Assembly: GCF_004353905.1 (NCBI RefSeq)
Contig: NZ_SMOD01000043.1
Span: forward strand, 1-64,000
Reading direction: 5' to 3'
From: Paraburkholderia guartelaensis
GTDB taxonomy: Bacteria > Pseudomonadota > Gammaproteobacteria > Burkholderiales > Burkholderiaceae
DNA length: 64,000 nucleotides
Made by a program: the position numbers and the translations under genes. The number at the start of each line of letters is the position of its first letter. The first letter of the stretch is position 1. Of the stretch, positions 8,236-18,038 are shown piece after piece. The notes beneath the pieces are model-generated. The model had not been told where the DNA came from, searched no databases, and saw only the letters and a program-made list of their open reading frames with translations.

Positions 8236-8727
8236 ATGGCAGTCGATATTTTTCTGAAACTTGGCACGGTCACGGGCGAGTCGCTGGATCAGACTCACAA
8301 GGACGAAATCGACGTGCTCTCGTGGAGCTGGAGCATGGATCAGTCCGGCACGATGCATCTCGGCACGGGCGGTGGCGGCGGCAAGGTCGACGTGCACGAT
8401 CTTTCGATCACCAAGTACACGGATCACGCCACGCCGGCCATCATGACCGCGTGCGTAACGGGCAAGCACTTCCCCACCGGAAAACTCACCGTGCGCAAGG
8501 CGGGCGGCAACAAACCGTTGGAGTACTACACGATCGACCTCGACAAAGTGCTCGTCACGAACTACGCGACAGGCGGATCGGACGGCGAAGACCGCTTCAC
8601 CGAAACGGTGACGCTCAACTTCGAGAAATTCCACGTGACCTACCAGCAGCAGGATCCGACCACTGGCTCGGCGCTCGGCGGCGTGGTCGAGTGCAAGTGG
8701 AACATTCCGGCCAGCGCAACGGCGTAA
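8236..8727 (+). CDS. hcp: T6SS tube protein Hcp (TssD)
   Basis: This 163-residue protein forms the hexameric inner tube rings that are expelled with the VgrG spike and also serve as effector carriers. Typical features are the start MAVDIFLKLGTVTGES, the WSWSMDQSGTMH block and the glycine-rich GTGGGGGKVDVHDL loop. The C-terminal strand region includes EKFHVTYQQQD. An AAGGAAT ribosome site lies 8 bases before ATG 8236. The 50-bp gap upstream is one of the largest in the operon and could allow an extra promoter or processing site to raise Hcp output, but none is clear. It lacks any C-terminal toxin extension. Confidence 0.96.
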   Translation: MAVDIFLKLGTVTGESLDQTHKDEIDVLSWSWSMDQSGTMHLGTGGGGGKVDVHDLSITKYTDHATPAIMTACVTGKHFPTGKLTVRKAGGNKPLEYYTIDLDKVLVTNYATGGSDGEDRFTETVTLNFEKFHVTYQQQDPTTGSALGGVVECKWNIPASATA

Positions 8728-8734
8728 GTGGATC

Positions 8735-9244
8735 ATGCGCACGAGAAACGCCGAGCGCGTGCAGCCCTCGCTGCTGGAGCGGCTGACCGACCACGCGCCC
8801 GAAGCGACGAGCGAAGTCCGCGAGCATCGGGCCAGTTCGGCGCGTGCGCAGCGCTTGAGCGTCATGCGCGATATCGGCTGGCTCCTCAATGCGCGGGGCA
8901 TCGCGTCGGCGCAGGAGATCGCGCGCTTTCCGTGCGTGGCCGACTCGGTGCTCAACTTCGGTTTCGCGGAGCTGGCGGGCAAGAGCGCGTCGGACGTGGA
9001 GCTAAGCCGGATCGAACGGCTAATTGCCGAGGCGATCGGCGCGTTCGAGCCGCGCATCGTGCGCGGCACCTTGCGCGTGCGCGCCATTCAGTCCGGTGGG
9101 GTGGATATCGCACACAACGCGCTGGCGTTCATCGTCGAAGGCGATCTCCATGCGCACCCTGTACCCGAGCGGCTTTATTTGCGCACGGAACTCGATCTGG
9201 AAGCCGGCAAGGCAAACGTGTACGAAGAGGTGACGCCCAGATGA
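8735..9244 (+). CDS. tssE: T6SS baseplate protein TssE (gp25-like)
   Basis: This 169-residue baseplate wedge protein has a GPW/gp25 domain. The opening RVQPSLLERLTD and the block RDIGWLLNARG (about residues 45-55) are typical, and the end LYLRTELDLEAGKANVYEE matches the gp25 fold. TssE with TssF, TssG and TssK forms the baseplate that starts sheath assembly. It follows hcp by 7 bp and its stop overlaps the tssF start (ATGA), so coupling is likely. Confidence 0.9.
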   Translation: MRTRNAERVQPSLLERLTDHAPEATSEVREHRASSARAQRLSVMRDIGWLLNARGIASAQEIARFPCVADSVLNFGFAELAGKSASDVELSRIERLIAEAIGAFEPRIVRGTLRVRAIQSGGVDIAHNALAFIVEGDLHAHPVPERLYLRTELDLEAGKANVYEEVTPR

Positions 9245-11091
9245 ACCCCGACTTCCTCCAGTACTACAGCCGCGAATTGCAGCATGTTCGTGAGATGGGC
9301 GGCGAATTCGCCAAGGCGTTTCCGAAGATCGCGGGGCGGCTGGGCCTTGAAGGTTTCGACTGCGCCGATCCCTATGTGGAGCGCTTGCTCGAAGGATTCG
9401 GCTTTCTGGCCGCGCGCGTGCAGATGAAGATCGATGCGGAGTTTCCGCGCTTCACGCAGCATCTCGCCGAATTGGTGTATCCGCACTATCTCGCGCCGAC
9501 GCCCGCGATGACCGTCGTGCAACTGCAGCCCGACAAGACTCACCCCGCGCTTGCGGACGGTGTTGCCGTGCCGCGCGGTACGGCCCTGCAGGGCCGGTTC
9601 GATGGCGAGCGTGCGACGCGCTGCGAGTTCCGCACGGCGCACGCGCTCACTTTGTCCCCGCTCGAACTGGTGGAGGCGCGGCTATTCACTCACACCGGCG
9701 CGCTGCCCGGCGTCGCGGCCGTGCCGCGCGGCGTGAAGGCAGGCTTGCGCCTCAAGTTGCGCGCGCTCGGCGAGCGCACCATCGGCGATCTGACGATCGA
9801 TCATCTGCCCATCTACCTGCGCGGCAGCGACGGCACGGCGGCGAAACTTTATGAACTGCTGGTCGGCTCGACGCTTGGCATTGCGACACCCGGTGGCGTG
9901 CTGCCGCCTTCGTCGCTGCGCCCGCTCGGCTTCTCCGACGAAGAGGCCCTGCTGCCCGTGAGCGATCAATCGTTTCCCGGCTATCGGCTGCTGCAGGAAT
10001 ATTTCGCATTTGCCCAGCGCTTCATGTTCGTCGGCATCGATGGATTGCGCTCGCATTTCGCACGCTGCGAAAGCGACGAAATCGAGCTTGTGGTACTGCT
10101 TTCGAAGGGCGATACCACACTCGAACAACGGGTCGACCACGAAAACTTCGCGCTGCATTGCACGCCCGCGATCAATCTATTTGCGCGCCGCGCGGATCGT
10201 ATCGCGGTGACGGGTGAGCAGTTCGAGCATCACGTGGTGGTGGACCGCACGCGTCCGCGCGACTTCGAAGTCTATCGCGTGCAAAGCGTAACGGGCCATC
10301 GCTCGGGCGGCGGTGCGCCGATCGAGTTTCAGCCGTTCTACCGAATGCGCGATCTGAGCGCAGGCGACCCCGACACGGCGTTTTATCAGGTGCGGCGCGA
10401 GAAGCGTCTGCCGTCCGCCCGCGAGCAGGAGCGCGGCACGCGTTCGTCGTATTCGGGCAGCGAAACCTATATCGCGCTAGTGGATACGCACGAAGCGCCG
10501 TATCCCGGCGATCTGCATCAACTCGGCGTGAGTGTGTTGTGCACCAACCGCGACCTCACGCTGACTCTGCCGCTCGGGCGCGGCGAAACCGACTTCACCC
10601 TGGAGCTGGAAGCGCCGGTGTCCGGCGTGCGCTGTGTCGCCGGGCCGAGCCGCCCATTGCCTTCCTATGCGCAAGGTGCAGTGGCGTGGCGTCTCTTGAG
10701 TCACCTGTCGCTCAACTATGCGTCCCTCGTGGACGACGCGAACGGGAGCGGCGCGCGCGCCATGCGTGACCTGCTCGCGCTTTACGCGGCCGAAGGCGAC
10801 GGCGCGGCCGCGCGGCAGATCGAAGGTCTGCGCTCCATCGGCTCGCGCGCAGTCACGCGCCGCTTGCCGTCGCGCGGGCCGATCGTGTTCGGCCGCGGCC
10901 TCGCGCTCGATGTGCTGCTCGACGAGAGCGGTTTCGAAGGTGCGAGCGCGTTTCTGTTCGGCGCGGTGCTCGCGCGCTTTTTCGAGCAATACGTGTCGAT
11001 GAATTCGTTTACCGAAACCTGTGTGTCCTCGACCACTCGCGGTGAAATCATGTGCTGGGCGCCGGGGAGCGGGCAATGCCGGACGCTGTGA
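9241..11091 (+). CDS. tssF: T6SS baseplate protein TssF (VasA/ImpG family)
   Basis: This is a 616-residue baseplate protein. The start at ATG 9241 (MNPDFLQYYSRELQHVREM) matches the conserved TssF N-terminus and overlaps the tssE stop by 4 bp. The LVYPHYLAPTPAM block near residues 78-90 and the C-terminal SMNSFTETCVSS region are also typical of the family. In the T6SS it pairs with TssG as two TssF per TssG in the wedge. The 3' end overlaps the chosen tssG start by 16 bp. Confidence 0.93.
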   Translation: MNPDFLQYYSRELQHVREMGGEFAKAFPKIAGRLGLEGFDCADPYVERLLEGFGFLAARVQMKIDAEFPRFTQHLAELVYPHYLAPTPAMTVVQLQPDKTHPALADGVAVPRGTALQGRFDGERATRCEFRTAHALTLSPLELVEARLFTHTGALPGVAAVPRGVKAGLRLKLRALGERTIGDLTIDHLPIYLRGSDGTAAKLYELLVGSTLGIATPGGVLPPSSLRPLGFSDEEALLPVSDQSFPGYRLLQEYFAFAQRFMFVGIDGLRSHFARCESDEIELVVLLSKGDTTLEQRVDHENFALHCTPAINLFARRADRIAVTGEQFEHHVVVDRTRPRDFEVYRVQSVTGHRSGGGAPIEFQPFYRMRDLSAGDPDTAFYQVRREKRLPSAREQERGTRSSYSGSETYIALVDTHEAPYPGDLHQLGVSVLCTNRDLTLTLPLGRGETDFTLELEAPVSGVRCVAGPSRPLPSYAQGAVAWRLLSHLSLNYASLVDDANGSGARAMRDLLALYAAEGDGAAARQIEGLRSIGSRAVTRRLPSRGPIVFGRGLALDVLLDESGFEGASAFLFGAVLARFFEQYVSMNSFTETCVSSTTRGEIMCWAPGSGQCRTL

Positions 11092-12092
11092 TGCTGTTCG
11101 AGCGCTTCTCCGCCGATGCGAACCGCTTCGATTTCTTTCAGGCCGTGCGGCTCGTGGAATGTGCGCATAGCGGGTTGCCGCGCGTGGGCGCTTCGCTGCG
11201 CCCGCGCGACGACGCAGTGCGATTCGGTCAGGAACCCGAATTGATCTTCTTTCCGACTGCGTTACGCCATTTTGCCAACAAGCAGGACGCCGCGCCGAAG
11301 CTCGCCGTGAACTTCTTCGGTTTGCTCGGCCCGAATGGCCCGATGCCGACACATCTCACCGAATACGTGCGTCACCGCGCGCGTAACGCGGGCGATCCGA
11401 CTTTTGCGCGTTTTCTCGATGTGTTTCATCACCGCATGGCGTCGCTGTTCTATCGCGCGTGGGCCACGGCGCAGCCGGTGGTCAGTCTCGATCGGGACGA
11501 CAACGACCGATTCTCCGCTTACGTGGGCACCGTGTTCGGGCTCAACGAAGCGGCGCTGCACAACCGCGACAGCGTTCCTGATTTCGCCAAGCTGCATTTC
11601 GCGGGGCTGCTTGCGGCGCCCACGCGCCACGCAGCGGGTTTGCGGATCGTGCTGTCGCGCTTCTTTGGCTTGCCAGTGGAAGTCGTGCAGAACGTGGGGC
11701 ACTGGATGAAGCTGCCCGACGCTGCGCTGACGCACCTCGGCGCACGCGATGAAAACGCTCGCATGGGTGTCGGCACGATGCTCGGAGGCCGCGTGTTCGA
11801 TCGGCAGCACAAGTTTCGCGTCGTGCTCGGACCGCTTTCGCTGGGCGATTACGAGCGCTTCCTGCCGGGCGGTACGAGCCTCGCACGGCTCGCCGACTGG
11901 GTGCGTCTGTACGTGCACGATCCGCTCGAATGGGACGTGAACCTGCAATTGCGGCGCGCACAGGTGCCGCGTCTCGCGTTGGGGCGCAAGCAGCGCCTCG
12001 GCTACACGACGTGGCTGCACGCGCGCGCGGCCACGGCCGACGCGGCGCAACTGAAGCTTCGTCCGTTGATCCCATTTCATGCAAAGGACTAG
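11076..12092 (+). CDS. tssG: T6SS baseplate protein TssG (VasB/ImpH family)
   Basis: This 338-residue baseplate protein has the family block FDFFQAVRLVECAHSG near residues 15-30. A middle NFFGLLGPNGPMPTHLTEYV region and the closing GYTTWLHAR region are also family-typical. A GTG further upstream (11052) is in frame, but ATG 11076 is preferred because a GGGGAG ribosome site precedes it. It overlaps tssF by 16 bp and is followed by clpV after 4 bp. Confidence 0.92.
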   Translation: MPDAVMLFERFSADANRFDFFQAVRLVECAHSGLPRVGASLRPRDDAVRFGQEPELIFFPTALRHFANKQDAAPKLAVNFFGLLGPNGPMPTHLTEYVRHRARNAGDPTFARFLDVFHHRMASLFYRAWATAQPVVSLDRDDNDRFSAYVGTVFGLNEAALHNRDSVPDFAKLHFAGLLAAPTRHAAGLRIVLSRFFGLPVEVVQNVGHWMKLPDAALTHLGARDENARMGVGTMLGGRVFDRQHKFRVVLGPLSLGDYERFLPGGTSLARLADWVRLYVHDPLEWDVNLQLRRAQVPRLALGRKQRLGYTTWLHARAATADAAQLKLRPLIPFHAKD

Positions 12093-12096
12093 TGCA

Positions 12097-14700
12097 ATGG
12101 CAGACATCAGCCGCGCCGTCATGTTCGGCAAACTCGACAAGCTCAGCTTCGGCGCGATGGAGAGCGCGACCACGTTCTGCCGTTTGCGCGGCAATGCGTA
12201 TGTCGAGCTTGCGCACTGGCTGCATCAGATGCTGCAGTTGCCCGATTCGGACCTGCATCACGTCATCCGGCACGCCCACATCGAGGCCGCCGCGCTCGCG
12301 CGCGATCTGACCGATGCGCTCGACCGGCTGCCGCGCGGGGCGGCCTCGGTCAGCGATATTTCATCGCAGCTGGAAGAGGCCGTGGAGCGCGGCTGGGTCT
12401 ATGCCTCGCTGCTTTTCGACGCGCAGAAGGTGCGCAGCGCGCATGTGCTCGTCGGCGTGTTGCAGACGCCCGTGCTGCGCAACGCATTGCGCGGTATTTC
12501 GCGCGAGTTCGATCGCGTAAAGCTGGATGACCTCGTCGCCAACTTCGCCGATGTGCTCGACGGTTCGCCGGAAGCATCGACGCAGGCGCCTGTCGTGACG
12601 CAGGAGCCCGACACGCCGCATCGCACCGACGACGCGTTGCAGCGCTTCACCGTCGATCTCACGGCCCAGGCGCGTGAGGGCCGGCTCGATCCCGTGGTGG
12701 GCCGCGATGCGGAGATTCGCCAGGTCGTCGACATCCTGATGCGGCGCAGGCAGAACAATCCGATCCTCACCGGCGAGGCGGGCGTCGGCAAGACGGCCGT
12801 GGTCGAAGGCCTCGCACTGCGCATCGCGGCGGGCGACGTGCCGCCCGCGCTGCGCGACGTGAGCCTGCGGGCGCTCGACATCGCACTGCTGCAAGCCGGA
12901 GCGGGCGTGAAGGGCGAATTCGAAGCGCGTTTGCGCCAGGTGCTGGAAGCCGTGCAAGCGGCGTTCCATCCCATCATCCTTTTCATCGACGAGGCGCACA
13001 CGCTGATCGGCGCAGGCGGCGCGGCGGGCACCGGCGACGCGGCGAATCTGCTCAAGCCCGCGCTTGCACGCGGCAGCGTGCGCACCATCGCAGCGACGAC
13101 GTGGTCGGAGTACCGCAGGCACATCGAGAAAGATCCGGCGCTCACGCGGCGCTTTCAGGTCGTGCAGGTCCACGAGCCCGAGGAGGCGCGCGCCGTGACG
13201 ATGATGCGGGGACTCGCTGCCGCGCTGGAAACGCATCACGGCGTGCAGGTGCTCGACGAGGCGATCGAGGCGGCGGTGAAGCTCTCGCATCGCTATCTTC
13301 CCGCGCGGCAGTTGCCGGACAAGTCGGTGAGCCTGCTCGATACAGCGTGCGCACGCGTTGCGGTGAGCCAGCACGCCAAGCCGCCCGCAGTCGACGACGC
13401 GCAACGGCGCATCGATGCGCTCAACACGGAGTTGGAGGTGATCGGGCGCGAGGCGGCGATCGGCGTCGATACGGCGGCACGTCGCGAAGCCGCGGCGGCG
13501 GCATTGCAAACCGAAACCGCGCGCCTTGCCGATCTGCACGCGCGCTGGAATGTGGAGCGCGAGATGGTCGAAGACATCCTCGCGCGCCGCCAGGCGTTGC
13601 GGGAAGGCGCCCCGGACGCCGATCTGGCCGCGTTGCGCGAACGCCAGGCGCAACTCGCCGAGCATCAGGGCGACGCGCCGCTCGTGCTGCCGGGCGTGGA
13701 CCGTCACGCGGTGGCCGCGGTCGTGCAGGACTGGACCGGCGTGCCCGTGCTCAACATGCTGAAGAACGAGATCGGCAACGTGTTGCGGCTGAACGAGGTG
13801 CTCGACCGCCGCATCATCGGCCAGCAGCATGCCACGCAAATGATCGCGCGGCGCGTGCAGACTTCGCGCGCCGGCCTTGACGATCCGAATAAGCCGGTTG
13901 GCGTGTTCCTGCTCGCGGGCACTTCGGGCGTGGGTAAGACCGAGACGGCGCTCGCGCTTGCCGAGGCGCTCTATGGCGGTGAGCAGAACCTCATCACCAT
14001 CAATATGAGCGAGTATCAGGAAGCGCACACGGTGTCGCTGCTCAAGGGCGCGCCGCCGGGCTACGTGGGCTTCGGCGAAGGCGGCGTGCTGACCGAAGCG
14101 GTGCGCCGGCGGCCGCACAGCGTCGTGCTGCTCGACGAAGTGGAGAAGGCGCATCCCGACGTGCACGAGCTGTTCTTCCAGGTCTTCGACAAAGGCCGGA
14201 TGGACGACAGCGAAGGCCGTTCCATCGATTTCCGCAATACGCTCATTCTGCTCACGACCAATGCGGGCACCGAATGCATTGCGCAGTTGTGCCGCGATCC
14301 ACGAACGAGCCCGCCGATGGAGGTGATTGAACGCGAGCTCCACACGCAATTGCTGGAGACGTTCCCGGCCGCGTTGCTCGGACGCATGGTGACCATTCCG
14401 TATTACCCGCTCTCCAATGAGATGCTGGGCGCCATCATCCGGCTGCAACTCGGCCGCGTGGCTGAGCGTGTGACGCTCACGCACGGCGTGCCGTTCACCT
14501 ATGACGAGAGCGTGGTGACGCAAATCGCACGGCGTTGCACGCGCATGGAAAGCGGCGGCCGCATGATCGACGCGATCCTCACCAACAGCGTGCTGCCGCG
14601 CATCAGCACGGAGTTCCTTTCGCGCGTGATGGACGGAAGAACGCTTGAGCGTGTGCACGTGAGCGTCGAGGGCGAGGAGTTCAGCTATGCCTTCGACTAG
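12097..14700 (+). CDS. clpV: T6SS AAA+ unfoldase ClpV (TssH)
   Basis: This 867-residue Clp/Hsp100 ATPase recycles contracted TssB/TssC sheaths. The N-terminal domain (about residues 1-160) carries the sheath-binding helical repeats. The first AAA+ domain has Walker A GEAGVGKT with Lys232 and Walker B LFIDEAHTLIGAGG. A coiled-coil middle region follows. The second AAA+ domain has Walker A GTSGVGKTET with Lys614 and Walker B VVLLDEVEKAHPD. An ATG at 12079 would add six residues, but 12097 (MADISRAVMFGKLDKL) matches the ClpV N-terminus better. It overlaps the vgrG start by 14 bp. Confidence 0.94.
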   Translation: MADISRAVMFGKLDKLSFGAMESATTFCRLRGNAYVELAHWLHQMLQLPDSDLHHVIRHAHIEAAALARDLTDALDRLPRGAASVSDISSQLEEAVERGWVYASLLFDAQKVRSAHVLVGVLQTPVLRNALRGISREFDRVKLDDLVANFADVLDGSPEASTQAPVVTQEPDTPHRTDDALQRFTVDLTAQAREGRLDPVVGRDAEIRQVVDILMRRRQNNPILTGEAGVGKTAVVEGLALRIAAGDVPPALRDVSLRALDIALLQAGAGVKGEFEARLRQVLEAVQAAFHPIILFIDEAHTLIGAGGAAGTGDAANLLKPALARGSVRTIAATTWSEYRRHIEKDPALTRRFQVVQVHEPEEARAVTMMRGLAAALETHHGVQVLDEAIEAAVKLSHRYLPARQLPDKSVSLLDTACARVAVSQHAKPPAVDDAQRRIDALNTELEVIGREAAIGVDTAARREAAAAALQTETARLADLHARWNVEREMVEDILARRQALREGAPDADLAALRERQAQLAEHQGDAPLVLPGVDRHAVAAVVQDWTGVPVLNMLKNEIGNVLRLNEVLDRRIIGQQHATQMIARRVQTSRAGLDDPNKPVGVFLLAGTSGVGKTETALALAEALYGGEQNLITINMSEYQEAHTVSLLKGAPPGYVGFGEGGVLTEAVRRRPHSVVLLDEVEKAHPDVHELFFQVFDKGRMDDSEGRSIDFRNTLILLTTNAGTECIAQLCRDPRTSPPMEVIERELHTQLLETFPAALLGRMVTIPYYPLSNEMLGAIIRLQLGRVAERVTLTHGVPFTYDESVVTQIARRCTRMESGGRMIDAILTNSVLPRISTEFLSRVMDGRTLERVHVSVEGEEFSYAFD

Positions 14701-16672
14701 TCGCCATGTGCGTATGACCTGTGCGGCGCTCGGCGACGACGCGGTGTTTCTGCGCATGTCGGCGAGCGAGGCGCTGGGACGCCTGAGCCGCTTCGAGATC
14801 GCGTTCCTGAGCCTGCACAACGATATCGACCCGGGCACGGTGCTCGGGCAGAACCTTTCTGTGACGCTCGATTATCCAGCGGGCGGGTCGCGCGAGTTCA
14901 ACGGCATCGTCACGACGCTGCGTCTGCTCGCACCCGGCGACACCACGAAAAATCGCATGGCGCGCTATGAGGCGGTCGTGCATCCGCGCCTGTGGCTGCT
15001 CACGCGCGCCTCGCACCGGCGCTTCTTTCATCAGCGCACGGCGCCGCAAATCGTGGCGCAAGTGCTGGAGTCGTACGACATCGACTTTCGCAACGCATGC
15101 ACGGCGAGCTACCCGGCGCTCGACCATTGCGTGCAGTACCGCGAAACGGATTTCGACTTCGTGAGCCGCCTCATGGAGCGCGAAGGCATGCATTACTTCT
15201 TCGAGCACACAGGCGGCAAGCATACGCTCGTGCTGGCCGATTCCGGCGCGGAGCATCGTCCCATCGCGCACTATGAGTCGGTGCCGTTTCAGGGCTGGGA
15301 CACGCCTGAACCCGACGAAGAATGCGTATACCGCTGGCATGCGGGCGCGACGCTCGAAACGGGGCGCTACGAAGTCAACGACTACGACTTCGAAAAGGCC
15401 TCGGTGAGCAACAGCGAAGGGCTCGTTTCGCGCGCGACACGCAGCGCACCCTACGATCCGCCGCGCTATTTGATGCAGGAGCATCTGAGCGGGCATCTGA
15501 AAGCGGGCGACGGCGAGCGCCTGGCGCGCGTCAACGTGGAGATCCATCAAACGCAGAACGACGCAATGGAAGGGCGCACCACCTCACGCGGCATCGCAGC
15601 GGGCGGCTTGTTCCGGCTGCGCGATCATCCGGGCGGCGCGCAGAACCGTCAGTATCTCGTGATCGAGAATCAGGCCGAAATCGTATCGGATGCCTATGTA
15701 TCCACGAGCGACCCCAAGCAGCCGATGTTCGATTGCCGTTTCACTGCGATTCGCAGCGACAACACGTTCCGTTCGCCGCGCATCACGCCCGTTCCTCACA
15801 CTGCGGGCCCGCAGACGGCGGTCGTGATCGGGCCGCCGGGCGAGGAGATTCTCACGGACAAATACGGACGCGTGAAAGTGCAGTTTCACTGGGAGCAGCT
15901 TTCGCAGGCAGGGGGCACGGATCGGCTCGATCGCTGCTGGGTGCGCGTGGCGCAGGGCTGGGCGAACCGGCGCTGGGGGGCGATGTGCCTGCCGCGCATC
16001 GGCCAGGAGGTGCTGGTGGATTTCATCGAAGGCGATCCCGACCGGCCTGTGATCGTCGGTGCGGTCTACAACTCGACCAATATGCCGCCGTACGACCTGC
16101 CCGCGCAAAGCGCGGTGTCCACGCTCAAGAGCCAGTCGACGAAGGGCGGCAACGGCTACAACGAAGTTCGTCTCGACGACCGCAAGGGCGGCGAACAGAT
16201 GTTCTTTCACGCCGAGCGCGATCACGAAACGTGGGTCAAGCACGACGCGCTGATGAACGTCACCGGCGAACGGCATCTGTGCATCGGCGGCGAGGAGTTT
16301 CGCGAGACACGCGGCGCGCGTAACGATTCGGTGCTGGGCAGCAGCACGTCGCGCGTAGTTGGCCCCGTTTCGGTGGCCAGCATGACGACGCACGAGCAGT
16401 TCGTGGGCGAGGCGTATTCGCTCGACGCGGGCGCAGCCGTGCATATCAAGGCGGGCGCGGCGGTGGAAATCGAGGCGAGCGCGACCATCGCGCTGCGTGC
16501 GGGGGCGTCGTACATCCTCATCGGTCCGGAAACGATCGAGATGTCGAGCTTCCCGATTCCGCTCGGCCCGGGCGTGCCGCCGGTGCCGCTCTCCGTGCCC
16601 CCCGCGCCGCCACGGCCACCCCGCGACGCCGACGACGGCACGAGCAAGATACGCAATCAGGAGGCCCCGTGA
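14687..16672 (+). CDS. vgrG: T6SS spike protein VgrG (TssI)
   Basis: This 661-residue trimeric spike protein has a gp27-like N-terminal part (about residues 1-360). The family block YRETDFDFVSRLMEREGMHY is near residues 151-170. The gp5-like OB-fold region includes GWANRRWGAMCLPRIGQEVL and IEGDPDRPVIVGAVYN. A short beta-helix of alternating small residues follows, then a proline-rich tail (residues about 625-661). There is no large C-terminal toxin domain, so it is a structural or carrier VgrG. No PAAR, adaptor (DUF2169, DUF4123, DUF1795) or effector gene follows it; the next gene encodes the FHA protein. The start overlaps clpV by 14 bp. Confidence 0.92.
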   Translation: MPSTSRHVRMTCAALGDDAVFLRMSASEALGRLSRFEIAFLSLHNDIDPGTVLGQNLSVTLDYPAGGSREFNGIVTTLRLLAPGDTTKNRMARYEAVVHPRLWLLTRASHRRFFHQRTAPQIVAQVLESYDIDFRNACTASYPALDHCVQYRETDFDFVSRLMEREGMHYFFEHTGGKHTLVLADSGAEHRPIAHYESVPFQGWDTPEPDEECVYRWHAGATLETGRYEVNDYDFEKASVSNSEGLVSRATRSAPYDPPRYLMQEHLSGHLKAGDGERLARVNVEIHQTQNDAMEGRTTSRGIAAGGLFRLRDHPGGAQNRQYLVIENQAEIVSDAYVSTSDPKQPMFDCRFTAIRSDNTFRSPRITPVPHTAGPQTAVVIGPPGEEILTDKYGRVKVQFHWEQLSQAGGTDRLDRCWVRVAQGWANRRWGAMCLPRIGQEVLVDFIEGDPDRPVIVGAVYNSTNMPPYDLPAQSAVSTLKSQSTKGGNGYNEVRLDDRKGGEQMFFHAERDHETWVKHDALMNVTGERHLCIGGEEFRETRGARNDSVLGSSTSRVVGPVSVASMTTHEQFVGEAYSLDAGAAVHIKAGAAVEIEASATIALRAGASYILIGPETIEMSSFPIPLGPGVPPVPLSVPPAPPRPPRDADDGTSKIRNQEAP

Positions 16673-18030
16673 GATTGACGCTGACTGTTGAGGGCGGCGA
16701 AGCCGGTAAGCACGCCGCGCCACGCACGATGGAGATCGACGATCGCGCAACGATTGGCCGCGCGCCGGAAAGTACGCTGGTGCTGAGCGACGCGCAGCGC
16801 GGTATTTCGCGCATGCAGGCGAGCATCGAGCGTCGTGACGGCATATATGTGCTGGTCGATGCCGGCAGCAATCCGACACTGCTGAACGGCGAGGCGCTGA
16901 ACGGCGCGCACGAGGCGGTGTTGTCGCATGGCGACCAGATCCGGATTGGCGCTTATACGCTCGCGGTTTCCATCGAAAAGGACGAGGAAAGCCGGGCGCC
17001 ATTCGATCAAACGCTGATGACCCAACCCACGCCGCCTGCACAGCCACTCGCAGCGAGCCTGCCGGGCACGCCGGAGTTCGAGGCGCCGCCGAGCGCGCCG
17101 CTCATCCCCGACGACTGGGACGCACCACGCGCTGCCGCTGCGCCGCAGCCTGTGCGCGACGAAGCGCCGTTCACGCCCGACCCGCTCGCCGCGACGCCAT
17201 TGCTGCGCGAACCGGGCCATTTCGGCGGCGAATCGAATCGGGCGCTAATGGAGGTGCTGGGCTCCGCCGACCCGTTACGCGACGCTCCCGCGCCGGCGCA
17301 GCGCGAACCGGCCGCGCCGTCACGCAGTTTCGAGCATGTGTCGCCGGAAAAAGCCGTGGCTGCGATTCCGGCGCACCGGTTGGACGAGTCGCGTGCGGCG
17401 GCACCGGAGACGCGCCCCGCGGCTTCGCGCGCGGACGACTCGGCAGTGCTGGACGCATTGCTGGAGGGGCTCGGCATCGCCCCTGCCGATGTCGCCCACC
17501 TGAGCGCGCAGGAAATCGCGCGCCTCGCCGGTGCGCTGTTGCGCGAAGCCACCCAGGGCACGATGAGCGTGCTGCGCTCGCGCGCGATGGCGCGTCGCGA
17601 GGCCCGCATGGCGATGACGATGATCGAGGCGCGCGACAACAACCCGCTCAAGTTCTTTCCCGACGCGGACCGCGCCTTGACGCAAATGCTGGGCGCGCGC
17701 GGGCGCGGCTATCTCGCGCCGGACGAAGCCTTGCGCGCCGCGTACCGCGATATCCAGGCGCACGAACTCGCACTCGTCGCCGGCATGCGCGCCGCGTTCG
17801 ACGACGCCATGGCGCGCCTCGACCCCGACGCGATCGAGGGCTCGCTCGACGCGCCCTCCGGCCTCGAGGCGCTCGTCGGCAATCGCCGGGCGCGCCTGTG
17901 GCTGCGCTTCGTGAAGACGTGGGAGCACGTGTCGCGCGACGCGGGCGACGATTTCCAGCAGCGCTTCGGCGAACCGTTCGGCCGGGCCTATCAGGCGCAG
18001 CTCGACGCGCTGCAATTTCCCAAGGATTGA
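16669..18030 (+). CDS. tagH: T6SS-associated FHA-domain protein TagH
   Basis: This 453-residue protein starts with GTG 16669, overlapping the vgrG stop. An N-terminal FHA domain (about residues 1-105) shows the GR of IGRAPES and the ISRMQASIE strand, followed by a long low-complexity Pro/Ala linker (about 110-260). The C-terminal TagH domain (about 265-450) contains a DNNPLKFFPDADRALTQML block. FHA domains bind phosphothreonine. In threonine phosphorylation pathways such as PpkA-Fha-PppA they switch the T6SS on, and a Ser/Thr kinase gene lies at the far end of this locus. The usual FHA SxxH histidine appears as Gln here (SRMQA), which could alter phosphopeptide binding. Confidence 0.88.
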   Translation: MRLTLTVEGGEAGKHAAPRTMEIDDRATIGRAPESTLVLSDAQRGISRMQASIERRDGIYVLVDAGSNPTLLNGEALNGAHEAVLSHGDQIRIGAYTLAVSIEKDEESRAPFDQTLMTQPTPPAQPLAASLPGTPEFEAPPSAPLIPDDWDAPRAAAAPQPVRDEAPFTPDPLAATPLLREPGHFGGESNRALMEVLGSADPLRDAPAPAQREPAAPSRSFEHVSPEKAVAAIPAHRLDESRAAAPETRPAASRADDSAVLDALLEGLGIAPADVAHLSAQEIARLAGALLREATQGTMSVLRSRAMARREARMAMTMIEARDNNPLKFFPDADRALTQMLGARGRGYLAPDEALRAAYRDIQAHELALVAGMRAAFDDAMARLDPDAIEGSLDAPSGLEALVGNRRARLWLRFVKTWEHVSRDAGDDFQQRFGEPFGRAYQAQLDALQFPKD

Positions 18031-18038
18031 GTCACAGC

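Noticed and set aside
12361..14838. Open frame of 825 codons antisense to clpV
   Set aside because: Low-complexity translation, no start site signal or domain; mirror of clpV codon bias.
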